Assembly (NCBI GenBank): GCA_900468625.1
Contig: UBUL01000020.1
Location: 80,167 to 144,166, forward strand
Origin: Hyphomicrobiales bacterium
GTDB lineage: Bacteria; Pseudomonadota; Alphaproteobacteria; Rhizobiales; Rhizobiaceae
Length of the DNA stretch: 64,000 bases
Direction: 5' to 3'
In this document: piece after piece, positions 60,956 to 64,000 of the stretch
Layout of the letters: every line of letters starts with the position of its first letter
Numbering within the stretch: the first letter of the stretch is position 1
Program-made: the position numbers and the translations under genes
The notes under the pieces: generated by a model
What the model saw: the letters and a program-made list of their open reading frames with translations, nothing else
The model's database searches: none
Told to the model about the DNA's origin: nothing

Positions 60956-62526
60956 AGCAGGATCGCGCCTCCGTCGCTGCGCGGATCGTGAGCGCCATCG
61001 ATCGCTCCGTCTTTTCCGATACGGATCACGCCGGCTTGGCCGCCAAGCGGACTGAGAGCGTCGATGGTCGATATCTCATGTCCCATGGCGGCAAGCGCGG
61101 AGACCAGTTCGGCGCCGGTGTTTTCCTCGATCTTCAGGCTGTCGCGGCTGTCCGAGAATGTGCGGCCGAGTAAAAAACGCGGGCGTGCGAGCGCTGCGGC
61201 GGGATCGAGGCCGTGGTCGATCAGCAGGCTGAGCAGCAGTGACAGCGTCTGTGGCTGGCCGTCTGCCCCTTGCGTACCATAGACCAGATGCGGGCGCCCG
61301 TTCTTCAATGCAAGACCTGGATTGAGGGTATAGAAGGGACGTTTTCCAGGCAGGATATAATTGGGGCTCGCAGGATCGGTGCTGAAGGCTGCGCCCCTGT
61401 TTTGCCAGAGGAGGCCCGTGTCGCCGACTACCACGCCGCTGCCCCAGTCGAAGTAGAGGCTTTGCAGCAGCGACGCGCATCTCCCATTGGCATCCACGGC
61501 GGCAAGCAGCGCCGTGTCTCCGTGCCGATAGTCTCGCGGCCAGGGCAAGGCCCATGCCGGATCGATCGCAGCGGCCTTGGCCACGAGGCGGTCCGGATCG
61601 AGAAGGTGTTTCGAGACATCCGCGGCGAAGCGAGGGTCGGCGATTGCGTGCCGGTCGAGGAACGCCTGTTTTACCGCCTCGATCAGCGCATGATAATAGG
61701 CCGGGCTGTCCGGCGGCAAATCCGCCATCGGCAGATGGCCGAGCACACCCATGATGCCGAGGGTAGTGATGCCTTGGGTCGGCGGCGGCGGAGTAAGGAG
61801 TATCGTGTCGCGATAGGCCTGCTGGAGGGGAGCGACAATATCGGTTCGTGTGGAGGCAAGATCGGCGGCGGAGAGCGGAGAACCGGCCTCGGCAAGCCCG
61901 CTTACAATCCGGCGGGCGAGCGCCCCCTCGTAGAATTCGCGCGCGCCGTGACGGGCTATGGCCTCGAGCGTTTGCGCCAAGGCGGGCTGCTGCTGAATGC
62001 CGCCGGATCGGAAGAGAGCGGCGAAGCCCGACCAGTCGTTCAGTTCAGCGCTTCGGAATTGGTGCCAGAAGGCCTGCGACTTGCTGACCTCGAAGCCATC
62101 ATTCGCGAGCGCGATGGCGTCGTCGAGAAGAGACGGCAATTGTTCGGTGCCTGCCCATTTGTCTGTGGAATAGGCAAGCGCTTTCTCCCAGCTGTCCACG
62201 AGGCAAGCTGTCGTGAGCGTGGAGGCAGGCCCTCGCAAAGGAATGTCCCCCCGCGGTATGACCGCCGCTGCCTGGCCGATGCCAAGGAAGGTCCGTGCAT
62301 CGCCTTTCTCGTCCGCCACGAGCCAGACAGCATCGCCGCCGAGCCCGCAGAAATGAGGGTAGGTTACCGACAAGGCAGCCCCGGCGGCAATAAGCGCCTC
62401 GATTGCATTGCCGCCGCGCCTGAGCACCTTTGCGCCAGCTTTGCTGGCCAGCCAATGCGGTGTCGCGATCATGGCGCTTGAAGGTGACGCATTGGTTTGA
62501 GCGGTCTGTTTGGTGAAAGAAGTCAT
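60952..62526 (-). CDS. Gamma-glutamyltransferase family protein (no signal peptide)
   Basis: A 524-residue protein of the GGT/acylase superfamily. N-terminal signatures are ASKAGAKVLRRGGNAIEAL and PHFCGLGGDAVWLV, and the autocatalytic cleavage Thr is T338 in HGDTALLAAVD. After maturation it would give a large and a small subunit. GGTs are normally exported; here no signal peptide is visible, so a cytoplasmic amide hydrolase or transferase is more likely. The ATG at 62526 starts the minus-strand cluster, and its stop is coupled to the CodA-like gene. A role on gamma-glutamyl or cyclic amide intermediates is a guess. Confidence 0.82.
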   Translation of the reverse strand: MTSFTKQTAQTNASPSSAMIATPHWLASKAGAKVLRRGGNAIEALIAAGAALSVTYPHFCGLGGDAVWLVADEKGDARTFLGIGQAAAVIPRGDIPLRGPASTLTTACLVDSWEKALAYSTDKWAGTEQLPSLLDDAIALANDGFEVSKSQAFWHQFRSAELNDWSGFAALFRSGGIQQQPALAQTLEAIARHGAREFYEGALARRIVSGLAEAGSPLSAADLASTRTDIVAPLQQAYRDTILLTPPPPTQGITTLGIMGVLGHLPMADLPPDSPAYYHALIEAVKQAFLDRHAIADPRFAADVSKHLLDPDRLVAKAAAIDPAWALPWPRDYRHGDTALLAAVDANGRCASLLQSLYFDWGSGVVVGDTGLLWQNRGAAFSTDPASPNYILPGKRPFYTLNPGLALKNGRPHLVYGTQGADGQPQTLSLLLSLLIDHGLDPAAALARPRFLLGRTFSDSRDSLKIEENTGAELVSALAAMGHEISTIDALSPLGGQAGVIRIGKDGAIDGAHDPRSDGGAILL

Positions 62527-62911
62527 GAGCGGTTTTCAGCGGTATTTCCGACGGCGATGTGGCCCGGCTTTCGAATGGCGGCCGAGAGTTTCGGCAGATG
62601 CGCAGCTGCCGGAGTCACGAAATCGTCTTTCGGATCAAGGATAGTGAGATTGTGATCGGCATGGATGAAATCCTGGCAGCATGGTCTGAAAGGCCAGGCA
62701 TGCAATACCGGTGCCATAAGGGGCGACCATTGGACGAAGCTGGCATCTTCGATATCAAGCTTTTGTATTTGTTGAGATTAAATTGATCTGCGTCACGCCT
62801 GATTGCGCGTTGCCCGGTGCAAATTCTGGGCATGAACCGCCGTCAATGCCTGCGAATTCACATGGACTTGCATAGATGGCGGAAAAAGCGGCGGGCGGTC
62901 GTCATCATGCT
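62527..62911. other. Intergenic region upstream of the GGT-like gene
   Basis: This stretch of 385 bp probably holds the promoter for the leftward GGT/CodA-like genes. Frames inside are short and not family-like. No clear palindrome or hairpin was found. To the right it runs into the decayed LysR remnant. Confidence 0.35.
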
Positions 62912-63191
62912 CCCGTGCCGATAGCAATCGGGTTTTTCAACGTGGCCGGCTAGGGCGAAGCGCGCTGTTGGATATTGCTGCGCTCCAACGCTTCAAATCA
63001 TCACGCCGGAGGACATTATCGGAGAGGCGTTTGTGCACATGGAGCCGCAGTTTGCCTCCCGCCAGATGAATACTTTACAATATACTGGTGCGGAGCCGAA
63101 TTTCGCCGTTGAATACGAGGCCTTTGCAGCAACGTGGGCTTTGCTCGCAGCCGGCGTTGGACTCGCCGAGCCGTGGGAGGATGTTTTATGA
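62912..63191 (+). pseudogene. Decayed LysR-type regulator remnant
   Basis: Two pieces in different frames read like parts of a LysR effector domain. At 62921-62950 the translation is IAIGFFNVAG, followed by TAG. At 63000-63188 it runs from ITPEDIIGEAFV to LLAAGVGLAEPWEDVL with a stop at 63189-63191, matching the late part of the domain (VAAGLGVAL-like). The DNA-binding part and about 30 residues between the pieces are missing, and no start fits. I read it as a frameshifted and deleted gene. It converges with the live LysR gene at 63200. Confidence 0.45.
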
Positions 63192-63199
63192 GCATCCGC

Positions 63200-64000
63200 T
63201 CATTGTACAATATAGGCGGCAAGTTCTTCAGGCGTTCCTTGCGGAAAGGCTTCTTTCAGATAATCCAAAAACGCCGACACGCGTGCACTGAGGAGCCGCC
63301 GTGTCGGATAAAGCGCCCAAAGAGCAGTCTGAAATCCTTCCACGCCGCCCCAGCTGACAAGCGCGCCGGTGGCCAGATCGGAGCTGGCGAGCGACAGAGG
63401 CAGACGCGCTGCGCCCACTCCGGCGCGAACGGCATCACGAACCATCATGAACGAGGAGAAGCTCAGAACTGGCCTTGCCGCGAGGGCCAACTTTCCCGCG
63501 GGTGCCGCCACTTCCCATGATTCGATCTGGCCCGTCAATCCACGGGTGACGGCAGGAACGACATCGCCGTCTGACGGGTGCGCCAGTTCAGGACTTGCCA
63601 CGACCACCAGGCGATCGCGCAGGAAAATGCGCCCGACCAGGCTTGCATCCGGCTCAGGATTGACGCGAATGACCAGATCATAGGCTTCTTCAATCATGTC
63701 GACGATCCGGTCTTCCGTTGTTATCTCCAGTTGCACCTCGGGGTATTTCAGGACGAATCCTGCCGCAAGTTTTCCCAACGCCGTCTGGGAAAATAGCAGT
63801 GGTGCACTGATCCGCAGCCGGCCTCGGGGACTATGTCCGCCCGATGCAATCGCCTTTGTCGTTTCCTCGATCTCGGTCAGCAGCGCGCCCGTTCGCTCGA
63901 ACAGAGCACGGCCCTCCTCCGTTAACTTCAGCGCTCGTACGCCGCGCTCGAATAGGCGCAGGTCGAGGTTTGCCTCCAGTTCGGCCACGCGCCGCGACAG
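63200..64000 (-). CDS. LysR family transcriptional regulator, 5' end outside window
   Basis: The frame runs to the right edge and translates there as LSRRVAELEANLDLRLFERG, the recognition end of a LysR HTH, so most of the DNA-binding domain lies beyond 64000. The rest is the effector-binding domain (from about GRLRISAPLLFSQ), with the subgroup features of small-genome-family regulators such as DmlR/PerR-like proteins (RIFLRDRLVVVASP). At least 266 residues are present. The target is unknown; it converges with the LysR remnant and faces away from the GGT-like cluster. Confidence 0.85.
   Translation of the reverse strand: MSRRVAELEANLDLRLFERGVRALKLTEEGRALFERTGALLTEIEETTKAIASGGHSPRGRLRISAPLLFSQTALGKLAAGFVLKYPEVQLEITTEDRIVDMIEEAYDLVIRVNPEPDASLVGRIFLRDRLVVVASPELAHPSDGDVVPAVTRGLTGQIESWEVAAPAGKLALAARPVLSFSSFMMVRDAVRAGVGAARLPLSLASSDLATGALVSWGGVEGFQTALWALYPTRRLLSARVSAFLDYLKEAFPQGTPEELAAYIVQ

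Noticed and set aside
1..64000. CRISPR arrays, tRNA or rRNA genes, insertion sequences
   Set aside because: No regularly spaced direct repeats, no tRNA or rRNA sequence and no transposase motif were recognised; the only multi-copy element seen is the 52-bp palindrome.

Overview
The window looks like chromosome or large-replicon DNA of an alphaproteobacterium of the Rhizobiaceae (Rhizobium/Agrobacterium type). The reasons are the high GC content, the very large share of solute-uptake and catabolic genes with their local LysR, Lrp, AraC and TetR regulators, and two copies of a 52-bp palindromic repeat beginning TAGAGCATG of the kind scattered through Rhizobium genomes. I see no rRNA, tRNA, CRISPR array, phage gene or complete insertion sequence.

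Layout. (1) 1-2461: end of an MFS exporter, an aldo/keto reductase and a divergent AraC regulator. (2) 2583-11999: a hydantoinase/oxoprolinase pair (hyuA, hyuB) followed by a small [2Fe-2S] protein and a large FAD/[2Fe-2S] oxidoreductase. A DAO-family oxidase is divergent, and a LysR regulator and a second DAO oxidase follow. The three redox proteins resemble the subunits of HcnABC/opine-oxidase-type amino acid dehydrogenases. Two LysR-type palindromes sit in the hyuA promoter region. (3) 12225-31250: an Lrp/AsnC regulator, a complete dipeptide-type ABC importer, two HAD hydrolases, a class III aminotransferase, a PuuB-like oxidase, two aldehyde dehydrogenases, a tartrate/malate-type dehydrogenase, a cupin, a GhrA-like reductase, an ArgE-like deacetylase and two paralogous double-GNAT proteins. 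This looks like a catabolic set for an amino-acid- or polyamine-like compound. (4) 31776-38526: a small exported DUF4168 protein, a ChrB N-domain protein with an MFS exporter, a DmeF-type CDF metal exporter, an epimerase and an HI0933-family flavoprotein. (5) 38817-42860: a TetR regulator and a three-gene operon (Gfo/Idh dehydrogenase, DUF993, sugar isomerase) sharing a matching 14-bp operator. (6) 43151-49243: an NCS1 permease, glucoamylase with polyphosphate-type glucokinase, and an orphan NMT1/THI5-like binding protein. (7) 49844-62526: a FemAB-like acyltransferase, then a minus-strand nucleobase-type gene cluster. (8) 62527-64000: a decayed LysR remnant and a truncated LysR gene.

The most interesting part is 50913-62526. 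It encodes a BMP-family (nucleoside-type) ABC importer, an 8-oxoguanine-deaminase-like amidohydrolase, a GST-like protein, a Rieske-oxygenase catalytic subunit that has lost its Rieske centre, a separate small Rieske protein, a catalytically dead acylphosphatase-like protein, a CodA-like amidohydrolase lacking two key acidic residues, and a gamma-glutamyltransferase-like protein. A Rieske-less oxygenase next to a GST-like gene is the arrangement of NdmC/NdmE, the 7-methylxanthine N7-demethylase of caffeine-degrading Pseudomonas. Here the Rieske domain stands alone instead of being fused to a reductase (NdmD). I infer a system for import, deamination and N-demethylation of a methylated purine or similar heterocycle.

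All function calls come from reading translations and motifs; no database search was possible.
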